A DNA stretch of 20,596 nucleotides, taken from the NCBI GenBank assembly GCA_038232935.1, contig JBBSMX010000075.1:1-20596 (forward strand), given 5' to 3'. The DNA comes from JBBSMX01 sp038232935 (GTDB taxonomy: Bacteria; Bacteroidota; Rhodothermia; Rhodothermales; JANQRZ01). The translations under genes were made by a program, and so were the position numbers. The number at the start of each line of letters is the position of its first letter. Position 1 is the first letter of the stretch. The notes beneath the pieces are model-generated. The model was given only the letters and a program-made list of their open reading frames with translations, searched no databases and was not told the DNA's origin. This document shows positions 1 to 8,069 of the stretch, one piece after another.

Positions 1-728
1 GGATAGTGACCGAGTTCGGCGCGCAGATGACGGACCGTCCCGTCAGCCTCGCCGACGAGCACATCGGTCGCCATCGCTACGAACAGGCCGTGGTCGAGCA
101 CGCCGGGGATGGCGTGAATCGCCGCGCCGAGGTCGGCGGGATGCTCGATGGGATCGAACGTTGTGTCGAGAATCCAGAAGCCCTGGTCCGTCACGACGGG
201 GCCGTCTTTGTTCTGCCCCATCCGGAGCGCCGGCTCGCCGCCCAGCGTGCGCAGCGACCGCGTCACCGTCGCGACGGCGAAGGGCAGCACCTCGACCGGC
301 ACCGGCATCGTTGTCCCGAGGCGCTCCACCTCCTTCGACGGATCGACGAGAACCACGAAGCGCGCCGCCGCCGCCGCGACGACCTTCTCGCGGGTGTGCG
401 CCCCGCCGCGCCCTTTGATGAGATGAATCGCGCCGTCGTCGCCCATCGCCACCTCGTCCGCCCCATCGAGCGCGAGGTCGAGCGCATCGACGTCATCGAG
501 CGTGACGAGAGGAATCCCGTGTTCGCGGGCGAGCCGCTCCGCGGCGAATGACGTCGGCACGCCGACCACGTGCAGGCCTTCGTCAGCGATGCGGTGGCCA
601 ATCTCGCGGAGGGCGTGGGCCGTCGTCGAGCCCGTGCCGAACCCGAGCCGCATGCCGTCCTCGACGAGAGCGGCAGCGGCGCGCCCAACGATCTGCTTGG
701 CCTGGTCTTGCTTGCTGAGAGTCGTCAC
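1..728 (-). CDS. rpiA: Ribose-5-phosphate isomerase A (partial, C-terminal end cut by the window)
   Basis: It interconverts ribose 5-phosphate and ribulose 5-phosphate in the non-oxidative pentose phosphate pathway, in the cytoplasm. The minus-strand frame runs from a GTG at 728 and is still open at base 1. About 242 residues are visible, so probably only the last few are missing (E. coli RpiA is about 219 aa). The phosphate-binding loop GTGSTTAHAL is at residues 31-40. The active-site block reads LIKGRGGAHTREK, with the Lys and Glu expected of the family. No in-frame ATG precedes the first conserved motif. A GGAGG lies 4 nt upstream of the GTG, which supports this start. It lies 65 nt downstream of the permease pair on the same strand and could be cotranscribed. 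The family call is secure; the exact end cannot be seen. Confidence 0.95.
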   Translation of the reverse strand, partial: MTTLSKQDQAKQIVGRAAAALVEDGMRLGFGTGSTTAHALREIGHRIADEGLHVVGVPTSFAAERLAREHGIPLVTLDDVDALDLALDGADEVAMGDDGAIHLIKGRGGAHTREKVVAAAAARFVVLVDPSKEVERLGTTMPVPVEVLPFAVATVTRSLRTLGGEPALRMGQNKDGPVVTDQGFWILDTTFDPIEHPADLGAAIHAIPGVLDHGLFVAMATDVLVGEADGTVRHLRAELGHY

Positions 729-793
729 GCAGCCTCCGGTCGTGGGTGAGCCCGAAAGCTAGCACTGCCGGACCACATCGTCATCCAGCGCTG

Positions 794-2023
<1,230 letters not shown>

Positions 2024-2031
2024 GAGGGGAA

Positions 2032-2098
2032 GGTTATGGGTTTGGGGTTTGGGTTATGGGCCGGGAACAGAACTCAGAACTCACAACCCCGAACCTCA
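2032..2098. repeat. Two converging arrays of a 7-nt repeat, with G-quadruplex potential
   Basis: The whole gap between the two permease genes is repeat. On the plus strand, GGTT starts at 2032, 2039, 2046 and 2052 (units GGTTATG, GGTTTGG, GGTTTG, GGTTATG). From 2071 the complementary type takes over, with AAC at 2071, 2078, 2085 and 2092, exactly 7 apart (AACTCAG, AACTCAC, AACCCCG, AACCTCA). Read on the minus strand these are GGTT/AGTT units, so the two arrays point at each other. G-runs at 2038-2040, 2044-2047, 2051-2053, 2058-2060 and 2063-2065, with loops of 2-4 nt, satisfy the canonical G-quadruplex pattern on the plus strand, which is the template strand for the permeases. The last unit overlaps the stop codon of the upstream permease. 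Confidence 0.8.
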
Positions 2099-3328
2099 CT
2101 CGTACCGCAGCGCGTCGATGGGGCGGCTGCGGGCGGCGGCCCACGCCGGGATGAACCCGAAGAGGACGCCGATGCCGACGCAGATCCCGAAGGCGAGCAC
2201 GACGGTCCCCGGCGAGAGCACAGCCGTGAACACGAGGTTGATGAGGTACGTGATGCCCACCGAGATCAGCACACCGATCATCCCGCCGATCATGCAGACG
2301 ATGATGGCTTCGAGCAGGAACTGGGTCAGGATCGCCCGGCGCGACGCCCCAACAGCTTTGCGGATGCCGATCTCGCGCGTCCGCTCGCGCACGCTCACGA
2401 ACATGATGTTCATCACCCCGATCCCGCCGACGAGGAGGGCGAGCCCGGTCAGGAACAGACCGACGCCGTAGATCGCGGACTTCACGCCGGAGATCTGTGT
2501 ACCAAAAGCATCGTTCCGGCTGATGGCGAAGTTGTCCTCCTCCATCGGATCGAGCTGGCGCGCCGCCCGCACGATCCCCGTCAGCTCGTCCTGCGCGGCC
2601 TCCATGTGCTCGGCCTCGTCCACCTTCACCTCGATGGAGATGTGCCGCCACTCGCTGAGGCCGAACGCCTTCTCGAACGACGAGAACGGCATGAGCACCT
2701 GGTTGTCGAACGAGATCAGCCCGAGGAACTTGCCCTGCTCCTCGAGCACGCCGATCACCTCGAAGCGCGTCCCGCCGACGCGGATGCGCTTGCCGATGGG
2801 TGTCTCGTTGAAAAACAGCGCGTCGGCCACCTCCTTCCCGATGATGCAGACGTTCCGCGCCGCCCGCTGCTCGGTCTCGCCGAAGAAGCGCCCCTCGCTG
2901 AGATCGAGGTTGTTGATCGCGGCGATGTCGGGCGTCGAGGCGCGGACGAAGACCGTCGAGAGCTGGTGCTCCCCATACTGCACGCCGCGCATGGTCCCGG
3001 TGACGGGGGCCACGGCGACAGCGTAGCGTGAGCGGGCGCGGATCACGTCGGCGACCTCCTCAGAGATCTGCGGGCGGTTGACGTATTTCCACCAGTCGTT
3101 GTCGAACGTCTGCGGCTGTTTGCTGACCGAGAGCACGTTCGTGCCGAGCATCGCCATCGAGCGGTCGAGCCCGCGCTCGATCCCGTTGATGGTCGTGAAC
3201 ATCGCCGTGACCGAGACAATGCCGATGATGATGCCGAGCGTGGTGAGAACGGCGCGGAGCCGATTGGCCCAGATCGCGCGGACGGCGATGCGGAGGCCTT
3301 CGACGAATTCGAGCAGGGCAGCGCGCAA
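2096..3328 (-). CDS. ABC transporter permease, MacB/FtsX type (first of a tandem pair)
   Basis: This is a 410-aa inner-membrane permease with the same architecture as its downstream neighbour. The first membrane helix is around residues 25-45 (LTTLGIIIGIVSVTAMFTT), followed by a large periplasmic MacB-like core. Three C-terminal helices form the FtsX domain, with RERTREIGIRKAVGASRR and the ending RPIDALRYE. It would pair with a MacB/LolD-type ATPase to move a substrate from or across the periplasm; that ATPase is not in the window. The start is a TTG at 3328, since no in-frame ATG precedes the conserved N-terminal region, so the exact start is uncertain. It is separated from the second permease only by the short repeat arrays and is probably in one transcript with it. 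Confidence 0.9.
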   Translation of the reverse strand: MRAALLEFVEGLRIAVRAIWANRLRAVLTTLGIIIGIVSVTAMFTTINGIERGLDRSMAMLGTNVLSVSKQPQTFDNDWWKYVNRPQISEEVADVIRARSRYAVAVAPVTGTMRGVQYGEHQLSTVFVRASTPDIAAINNLDLSEGRFFGETEQRAARNVCIIGKEVADALFFNETPIGKRIRVGGTRFEVIGVLEEQGKFLGLISFDNQVLMPFSSFEKAFGLSEWRHISIEVKVDEAEHMEAAQDELTGIVRAARQLDPMEEDNFAISRNDAFGTQISGVKSAIYGVGLFLTGLALLVGGIGVMNIMFVSVRERTREIGIRKAVGASRRAILTQFLLEAIIVCMIGGMIGVLISVGITYLINLVFTAVLSPGTVVLAFGICVGIGVLFGFIPAWAAARSRPIDALRYE

Positions 3329-3428
3329 CGGTCGGGGGTCCGGAGGTGATAGGCGGCGAGTGCGAGCGCTTACGACCGAGCCGAGCGGGAGTTGCGCGGG
3401 TGCATCCGGTGCTGCCGTCCCGTGACCC

Positions 3429-3839
3429 TCAAGGATGAACCACGTTGATCGCCTCGTTGTCGTGCCGACGGTACACGAGGAAATCGCTGTCCACCGTGAG
3501 CACTTCGCAATTCGAGTACTGCTCGCTCATCCGCACGATACAGGCATCGGCAAAATCCATCGGCCGGTCGGCGTATTTCGCCATCAGCTCGGCTACGTTC
3601 GACTCATCACCGCGCAAGCTGTAGGCGATCTCCAGCACTCCGGCAGTCAGTAGCCCGAGTACCCGCGCCACCCCATTATGCTGGCGCTGAGCCAGATGAC
3701 ACGACTCGGTGAGGACCGCTTCGCAGGTGAGGAACGACGGGGTGCGCTCGAACTGCTCAGCCGCCCAACCGTGGTGCTGATCGTCGGGGTCGAGATACGC
3801 CACGATCAACCCGGTATCGGCAATCATGGGCGCGCTCAT
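3429..3839 (-). CDS. PIN-domain ribonuclease toxin (VapC-like)
   Basis: This 136-aa protein has the size and acidic residues of a PIN-domain toxin. These are Asp8 in MIADTG, Glu45 in the VLTES segment, Asp95/Asp98 in MDFADAC, and Asp117/Asp119 in TVDSDF. They coordinate Mg2+/Mn2+ for RNA cleavage, and toxins of this type usually cut tRNA or rRNA. The start ATG at 3839 overlaps the upstream antitoxin stop as ATGA, the tight translational coupling typical of toxin-antitoxin pairs. A second Met at residue 5, directly before IADTG, is an equally plausible start. The pair lies in a patch of lower GC than the flanking genes, consistent with acquisition by transfer. The PIN family is clear; the RNA target cannot be told. 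Confidence 0.9.
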   Translation of the reverse strand: MSAPMIADTGLIVAYLDPDDQHHGWAAEQFERTPSFLTCEAVLTESCHLAQRQHNGVARVLGLLTAGVLEIAYSLRGDESNVAELMAKYADRPMDFADACIVRMSEQYSNCEVLTVDSDFLVYRRHDNEAINVVHP

Positions 3840-4066
3840 GAGAGCGAACTCTTACCGAGGTCTTTCAGGTATTCCTTATTGCTCGACAGGTCGCGCAAGC
3901 CACTGCCCGGTCCGATCAGATGCTTGGCCTTGTCGTGGGCACTGAGCGGTTTGGGTGGCGGAGCGGCCGGATCGGAGCTACGCAACTCGTCCAACTCGGC
4001 GTACACCTTCCGGCGCTCGCCGTCGGGTAGCCCGGCGATAGCGGCTATGATTTCTTGAACACGCAT
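3836..4066 (-). CDS. Probable antitoxin partner of the PIN toxin
   Basis: This 76-aa protein is encoded immediately upstream of the PIN toxin and overlaps it by 4 nt. Position and size are the main reason for the call. The N-terminal half, MRVQEIIAAIAGLPDGERRK followed by an acidic helix, looks like a short helical dimerisation segment. The C-terminal half is Pro-rich and then basic (NKEYLKDLGKSSLS), which would suit an extended toxin-wrapping tail. I do not see a clear ribbon-helix-helix, AbrB or helix-turn-helix domain, so I do not assign it to a named VapB class. By analogy it would neutralise the toxin and may repress the operon. Low-GC codon use matches its neighbour. Confidence 0.75.
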   Translation of the reverse strand: MRVQEIIAAIAGLPDGERRKVYAELDELRSSDPAAPPPKPLSAHDKAKHLIGPGSGLRDLSSNKEYLKDLGKSSLS

Positions 4067-4168
4067 GGCAGTTGACGTCTGCGAGGGAAAGTAAATGCCT
4101 CCGTTTCTAACCCGATTCCACCACCGCGGGAGAGGCCGGGTAACAGGCTTCGCCTCAGCCGCGCAGAT

Positions 4169-4345
4169 TTATCGGCCAATCAGCGTGGCACAAAGCGCTG
4201 CCGAACTAGGAAAATCCATGTTGACTCCCGGAGCTTTCGCCTCGATCATGCAAGTCAGCAAGTCCATTTCTGTAGTACCAGTGCTCTTCCGAAGCTCAAT
4301 CAATGCACTCGCGGCACGTTCGTAATTTCTCTCAGTCGTAGTGAG
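4169..4345 (-). pseudogene. Out-of-frame C-terminal part of the ankyrin lipoprotein
   Basis: Directly after the 8-bp duplication the minus strand carries an open, protein-like frame that ends at TAA 4169-4171. It includes the segments TTTERNYERAASALIEL, KSTGTTEMDLLTCMIEAK and FPSSAALCATLIGR. Its composition is that of an ordinary helical protein. The tail of the as-read frame (RLREITNVPRVH) is not. Removing one 8-bp copy joins the two frames without a break and gives a protein of about 275 aa. I read this as the original C-terminus of the gene at 4300-5004, now disconnected by a frameshift. Confidence 0.65.
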
Positions 4346-5004
4346 ATTGTAAAATTGTAAAGACGCATGGCCTCATCCATTCTGCCTTTGATTCGATCAC
4401 AAGAGTGGTTTCCCCTGTAGACGGCTACCATCTTCTCCACTGCCGAACTCCTAAATTCGTACGGCTCGGCTTCCGGTTCCGGCGCGGCAGAGGCTAGGGG
4501 TTCGGGGTCATCGCTCGACTCGTCTGCGCTGGCGATCTCTTCCGCTAGCGCGTTGTGGTTACGAAGTCGAGCCACAGCGGCAGCATCCTGCCCGAAGTTG
4601 TTTTCGATACTCGGGTCCGCTCCGCCTTCGAGCAAGGCAGGGGCGACTCCGGCATTCCCTTGAAGCGCGGCGTTCATCAGGGCAGTGTACCCGTCTGAAG
4701 CGCGTTTTAGGTCGGGGTCAGCTTCTCTCTCAAGTAGCGCACGGATGATTTCGACATTCCCGCCTGCCGCCGCTTGAATCATGCAGTTAGTGTTGCCGTC
4801 AGAGTAGTAAACATTGGGATCAACCCCAGCGTCCAACCCTGCCCGCACTGCGCTCACGTTGCCTGCCATGCATGATTCAACGAAGTCGTCAGCGGAAGGT
4901 GCCACGGCAGTCGGTTCTTGATATCGAGCTTGGTCGTCCGGCTCGCACCCGCATACGGCGAGGAGCAACACGGCCACAGCAAGAGGAGTAACGGATGCTC
5001 TCAT
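4300..5004 (-). CDS. Ankyrin-repeat lipoprotein, probably truncated by a frameshift
   Basis: As read, this is a 234-aa protein. The start at 5004 is chosen because it opens a clean lipoprotein signal, MRASVTPLAVAVLLLAVCGC, with the lipidated Cys in VCGC followed by Glu; upstream Met codons would add an unhelpful extension. After a short linker come about four ankyrin repeats at residues 40-150, with the signatures GNVSAVRAGLDAGVDPN, GNVEIIRALLEREADPD, YTALMNAALQGNAG and ALLEGGADPS. Then come an acidic Ser/Pro/Glu linker and a C-terminal domain with a Cys. The C-terminal domain loses its frame at the 8-bp duplication 4346-4361. Ankyrin lipoproteins bind partner proteins in the periplasm or at the membrane; the partner here is unknown. 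Base composition is clearly less GC-rich than the flanks. Confidence 0.8.
   Translation of the reverse strand: MRASVTPLAVAVLLLAVCGCEPDDQARYQEPTAVAPSADDFVESCMAGNVSAVRAGLDAGVDPNVYYSDGNTNCMIQAAAGGNVEIIRALLEREADPDLKRASDGYTALMNAALQGNAGVAPALLEGGADPSIENNFGQDAAAVARLRNHNALAEEIASADESSDDPEPLASAAPEPEAEPYEFRSSAVEKMVAVYRGNHSCDRIKGRMDEAMRLYNFTISLRLREITNVPRVH
4346..4361. repeat. Perfect tandem duplication of 8 bp (ATTGTAAA x2) at a frameshift
   Basis: ATTGTAAA occurs at 4346-4353 and again at 4354-4361 without mismatch. It lies inside the ankyrin lipoprotein gene at the exact point where the reading frame breaks. One copy instead of two would read MRLYNLTTTERNYER on through the downstream open frame. A replication-slippage duplication is the simplest explanation. 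Confidence 0.85.
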
Positions 5005-5146
5005 GTAGTGGGGCAGGATGTATAGCATCTGATTAAACGTAACGCTCGGCATCGCCCGCGGGAGCACAAGCAGACTCGTTCCGTATACGACGACAGAAGG
5101 TATAACACGCTAAACGACGACTCAATAATCAGGTCGTTGCCCCCCA

Positions 5147-5596
5147 CTACAGTTCCTTCTCGAACCGGATGCGGTAGTCCTGGTAGGTGCCGTTGTAGCC
5201 GGCGGCGGTGACCTCGAACCCCTCGCACAGCCCGAGCACGGTCATGCCGGGGTGCATGTTGGGGAAGGTGTCGTAGGCGAAGCGCTCGTAACCCAGCCGC
5301 CGCACCTCCTCCTCCATCGCGTAGAGCATCGACCGCGCGATCCCGCGCCCGCGCCACGGCTCCAGCACGCCGCCCTTCGCGCTGTAGTACATCGTCTTCG
5401 TTAGCCCGTAGCCCACCTTGAAGCCGACGGGCTCGCCGTCGAGGTAGGCCAGAAACATCAGCAGGTCCCGCCGGTCGAGCTGGTTGATGACGCGGGCCTC
5501 GCCGAAGACGGTCTGATTCAGCCGCTGGATGGTCGGGAGCGCACCCATCCCCACACGGGCGACGTGGACGGTGCCGGGTTCGGTGATCGTTTGCAA
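5147..5596 (-). CDS. GNAT-family N-acetyltransferase
   Basis: This 149-aa protein is the usual length of a single-domain GNAT. The acetyl-CoA pyrophosphate-binding motif A is present as GVLEPWRGRGIARSML at about residues 76-91, matching the R/Q-x-x-G-x-G/A pattern. A strand with LMFLAYLDGEPVGFKVGYGL precedes it, and a C-terminal region with GFEVTAAGYNGTYQDYRIRF follows, as in the family. The substrate cannot be predicted; an amine of a small molecule or a protein N-terminus is possible. The start is TTG at 5596; a Met at residue 17 (5548) is an alternative that would trim only the first strand. It lies 77 nt downstream of the helicase gene, with a perfect hairpin in between. Confidence 0.88.
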   Translation of the reverse strand: MQTITEPGTVHVARVGMGALPTIQRLNQTVFGEARVINQLDRRDLLMFLAYLDGEPVGFKVGYGLTKTMYYSAKGGVLEPWRGRGIARSMLYAMEEEVRRLGYERFAYDTFPNMHPGMTVLGLCEGFEVTAAGYNGTYQDYRIRFEKEL

Positions 5597-5628
5597 GGCT
5601 GTTTTAAGGATAGAAGCGGCGGGCCGAG

Positions 5629-5648
5629 GGGCGACGCGAGCGTCGCCC
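5629..5648. repeat. Perfect 20-nt hairpin (GGGCGACGC / GCGTCGCCC)
   Basis: A 9-nt stem, GGGCGACGC at 5629-5637, pairs perfectly with GCGTCGCCC at 5640-5648 around a 2-nt centre. It lies in the 77-nt gap between the helicase stop and the GNAT start on the minus strand. There is no U-tract on the minus-strand 3' side, so it is more likely a REP-type palindrome or an mRNA-processing hairpin than an intrinsic terminator. Confidence 0.6.
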
Positions 5649-5673
5649 TTACCTCAGAATACGGCGTCCGGTG

Positions 5674-7740
5674 TCAGAACGGAAGCCCATCGCTCGTGTC
5701 GCGTGCAGCCGGGGGCAGGCGGGGCTGCTGCGCCGCTTCGAGCTGGGCCGGCTCGTGCTCTTCGTCTTCGGCGAGCGTCCACGGCTCCAGTAGCGCGGCG
5801 GGCACGTCCGCGAGGAAGCGGCTGGGGTTGGTGAAGAAGTCGCCGGCGCGGCGGCGGTACTGCACGGTCGGGTAGCTCACGAACAGGTTCGTCTCGGCGC
5901 GCGTGAGGGCGACGTAGAGGAGGCGCAGTTCCTCGTCCAACTCCGCGTCGTCTTTGACGGCGTACTGGCTCGGGAGGACGCCGTCGAGCGCCTGAATCAG
6001 AAAGACGGTATCGAACTCCAGCCCCTTCGCGCTGTGGATCGTCGAGAGGATGAGTGGCGGCTCGTCTTTGTGCGTGCCCTCCACGTCCGTCACCGTGAGG
6101 TCGATGGGGTCGAGCGCGAGCGATTCGAGGAGGGCGACGCGGCTGCGGTGGCCCTCGACGATCCCGGCGAAGCTCTCCAGATCCTGCGCCCGCTTCGGGT
6201 GGTCCTCGAAATAGACCCGCTCCAGCACGGGCTGGTAGTAGTCGAGCAGGAGTTCGACCTGTGCCGGGAGCGGGAGGTCGTCCGCACGCATCCGCTGCAG
6301 GGTGAGACCGAGCAGGCGCACCCGCTCGGCGTAGCGCGGCGAGACGGCAGGTGCGTCGAGCGCGTACGGCTCCTCGGCCGAGAGTATCCAGTCCACGAGC
6401 TCGCGCGCCGTCTTCGGCCCGATCCCCTCGATCAGCTTGAGCACGCGGTTCCACGCGACGACATCGAGCGGATTCTCCGCCACGCGGAGGTGCGCGACCA
6501 CGTCTTTGATGTGCGCCGCCTCCGTCAGCTTCAGCCCGCCGAACTTCACGAACGGGATCCGCCGCCGGTCGAGTTCGACTTCGAGGTCGTACGAGTTGTA
6601 GCCGCTGCGGAAGAGGACAGCCATCCGGTTGAGCGCCGTGCCCTCCTCGCGCAGTTGCAGCAGCATCTGGCAGACGAACCGGCTCTGCCAGCGGTCGTCG
6701 GGCGCGGCGACGAGCGCGGGCTTCTCGCCGCCGGGCTTCTCGGTGTAGAGCTCCTTTTCGTACTTCTGCTTCGCCTGCCGGAGGACGTGGTTGGCGAGGT
6801 CGAGGATGGGCTGCGTCGAGCGGTAGTTCTGCTCCAGCTTGTAGAGCCGCGTGCCGGGGAAGACCTGCGGGAAAGCGAGGATATTGCCCACGTCCGCCCC
6901 GCGGAAGCGGTAGATGCTCTGCGCGTCGTCGCCGACGGCGGTGACGTTGCCGTGCTCGCTCGCGAACTGCTCGACGAGCCGCGCCTGCAGCCGATTCGTG
7001 TCCTGATACTCGTCCACGAGCACGTACCGGCACGCACCCGCGACGCTCTTCTGCACCGTCTCGTCCTTGTCCAAAAGTCGGACGGAGAGCGCGAGGAGGT
7101 CGTCGTAGTCCACAAGCCCGTGCCGCCGCTTGTACTCGGCGAAGTCGCGGCCGAGGTCTTCGATCTCGTCGAGGTGGATGAGGAACTGTGGGTACGTCTG
7201 TTCGAGCACGTCGGCCAGATCCATCCCCCGGTTGGCCACGGCGGAGTAGATGCTTTGGAGCGTCCGCTTTTTCGGGAACCGTTTCTTCGAGAGGTGCAGC
7301 CCCCGCTCGCTCCGCAGCACGTCGATCACGTCGGCGGCGTCGATGGCGTCGAGGATCGTGAAGTTCGTCGGGTAGCCGAGGGCTTTGGCGTGGCGGCGGA
7401 GGATCTGGAGGCAGAAGGCGTGGAACGTCCCGCCGCGCACGCGCTCGCAGCGGCCGTCGAGCAGGAGCGCGGCGCGGCCGAGCATCTCGCGGGCGGCGCG
7501 ACGCGTGAACGTCAGCAGCAGGACGCCCTCCGGCGGCGTCCCCGTCTCGATGAGGTAGGCCACGCGGTAGACGAGTGTCCGCGTCTTCCCCGTCCCGGCC
7601 CCGGCCACGATCAGCACCGGCCCGTCGCCCGCCGTCGCCGCCGCGTGCTGCTGCTCGTTCAGCTCGCCCGCGTAGTCGATGGTCAGGTTCGACGGGGCGG
7701 AGAGCTCGGGCTCTTTTTTGAGGACGAAGCGGCGGGCCAC
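5674..7740 (-). CDS. UvrD/PcrA-like 3'-5' DNA helicase (superfamily 1A)
   Basis: This 688-aa ATP-dependent helicase has all the SF1A motifs. They are the Q-motif LNEQQ at 27-31, Walker A GAGTGKT at 47-53, Ia TFTRRAAREM near 78-87, II DEYQDTN at 243-249, III GDDAQSIYRFRGA at 270-282, IV QNYRST near 304, V TIHSAKGLEF in the last quarter, and VI LLYVALTRAE. Such enzymes unwind DNA in nucleotide-excision or mismatch repair and clear proteins from DNA. Length is near PcrA (about 720 aa). The C-terminus has a short Pro/Gln-rich tail. The start is GTG 7740, because no ATG precedes the Q-motif in frame. A G-run array abuts the start codon, leaving a C-rich mRNA leader without a ribosome site. Whether it is UvrD, PcrA or a paralogue cannot be decided. 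Confidence 0.95.
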   Translation of the reverse strand: MARRFVLKKEPELSAPSNLTIDYAGELNEQQHAAATAGDGPVLIVAGAGTGKTRTLVYRVAYLIETGTPPEGVLLLTFTRRAAREMLGRAALLLDGRCERVRGGTFHAFCLQILRRHAKALGYPTNFTILDAIDAADVIDVLRSERGLHLSKKRFPKKRTLQSIYSAVANRGMDLADVLEQTYPQFLIHLDEIEDLGRDFAEYKRRHGLVDYDDLLALSVRLLDKDETVQKSVAGACRYVLVDEYQDTNRLQARLVEQFASEHGNVTAVGDDAQSIYRFRGADVGNILAFPQVFPGTRLYKLEQNYRSTQPILDLANHVLRQAKQKYEKELYTEKPGGEKPALVAAPDDRWQSRFVCQMLLQLREEGTALNRMAVLFRSGYNSYDLEVELDRRRIPFVKFGGLKLTEAAHIKDVVAHLRVAENPLDVVAWNRVLKLIEGIGPKTARELVDWILSAEEPYALDAPAVSPRYAERVRLLGLTLQRMRADDLPLPAQVELLLDYYQPVLERVYFEDHPKRAQDLESFAGIVEGHRSRVALLESLALDPIDLTVTDVEGTHKDEPPLILSTIHSAKGLEFDTVFLIQALDGVLPSQYAVKDDAELDEELRLLYVALTRAETNLFVSYPTVQYRRRAGDFFTNPSRFLADVPAALLEPWTLAEDEEHEPAQLEAAQQPRLPPAARDTSDGLPF

Positions 7741-7743
7741 GTT

Positions 7744-7767
7744 TGGGGATGGGAGTGGGGGTGGGTG
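7744..7767 (+). repeat. Hexamer G-run array at the helicase start (G-quadruplex motif)
   Basis: Four consecutive hexamers, TGGGGA, TGGGAG, TGGGGG and TGGGTG, begin 3 nt from the helicase GTG codon. G-runs at 7745-7748, 7751-7753, 7757-7761 and 7763-7765 with 1-3 nt loops meet the canonical G-quadruplex rule on the plus strand, the template strand of the helicase gene. Confidence 0.75.
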
Positions 7768-7846
7768 AGAGAATGAGCGACGAAACTACGGCACGTGGCT
7801 CGCCCTGATCTGACCGTCTCAACGAGGAATCGGCAACGGGAAAATC

Positions 7847-7920
7847 GGAGGGCGGGAGGGTGGCGCTGCCCTCGCACAAAGCCCCTCCGTGCCCCCACCC
7901 TCCCACCCTCTCTCTCCCCC
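7847..7920. repeat. Facing G-run and C-run tracts (imperfect inverted repeat)
   Basis: A G-run tract at 7847-7863 (GG-A-GGG-C-GGG-A-GGG-T-GG) faces a C-run tract at 7892-7920 (C-runs at 7892-7896, 7898-7900, 7902-7904, 7906-7908 and 7916-7920) across 28 nt. GGGAGGGTGG on the left has its complement CCACCCTCCC on the right. This can form a cruciform/RNA stem, or a G-quadruplex on either strand. Confidence 0.6.
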
Positions 7921-7928
7921 GTCTTCGC

Positions 7929-7957
7929 TTGCGGAGTGAAAGGGGCGCGGGTATATT
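7929..7957 (+). promoter_or_regulatory. Candidate sigma70-type promoter for parA
   Basis: TTGCGG at 7929-7934 and TATATT at 7952-7957 are separated by exactly 17 nt. They are the best -35/-10 pair in the divergent region, in an otherwise GC-rich context. A transcript would start about 105 nt upstream of the parA ATG. Confidence 0.5.
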
Positions 7958-8069
7958 GGCAGCGCACCCAGAGAGCGTCGGCGTAGGCCGTCACGGAGCG
8001 TCCCTCCGCCCGCCACGCTGCTCGGCCTCGGTGCCCACGGACAGCTCACCACGCACAGCAGGCGCGGAC

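Larger units (their letters stand above)
7741..8069. other. Divergent intergenic region between the helicase gene and parA
   Basis: This 329-nt stretch separates the minus-strand helicase from plus-strand parA and I see no gene in it. It contains a hexamer G-run array next to the helicase start (7744-7767), a G-run/C-run inverted pair (7847-7920) and a promoter candidate for parA (7929-7957). Some frames are open through it, but their translations are low-complexity products of these repeats. Confidence 0.75.

Noticed and set aside
6034..7776. A 580-aa open frame antisense to the helicase
   Set aside because: It has the same composition artefact; the opposite strand carries all SF1 helicase motifs.
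7785..7800. CGGCACGTGGCT as a possible parS site near parA
   Set aside because: It shares only the CACGTG core with the 16-bp parS consensus and lacks the GTTTC/GAAAC arms. Other CACGTG occurrences are inside genes.
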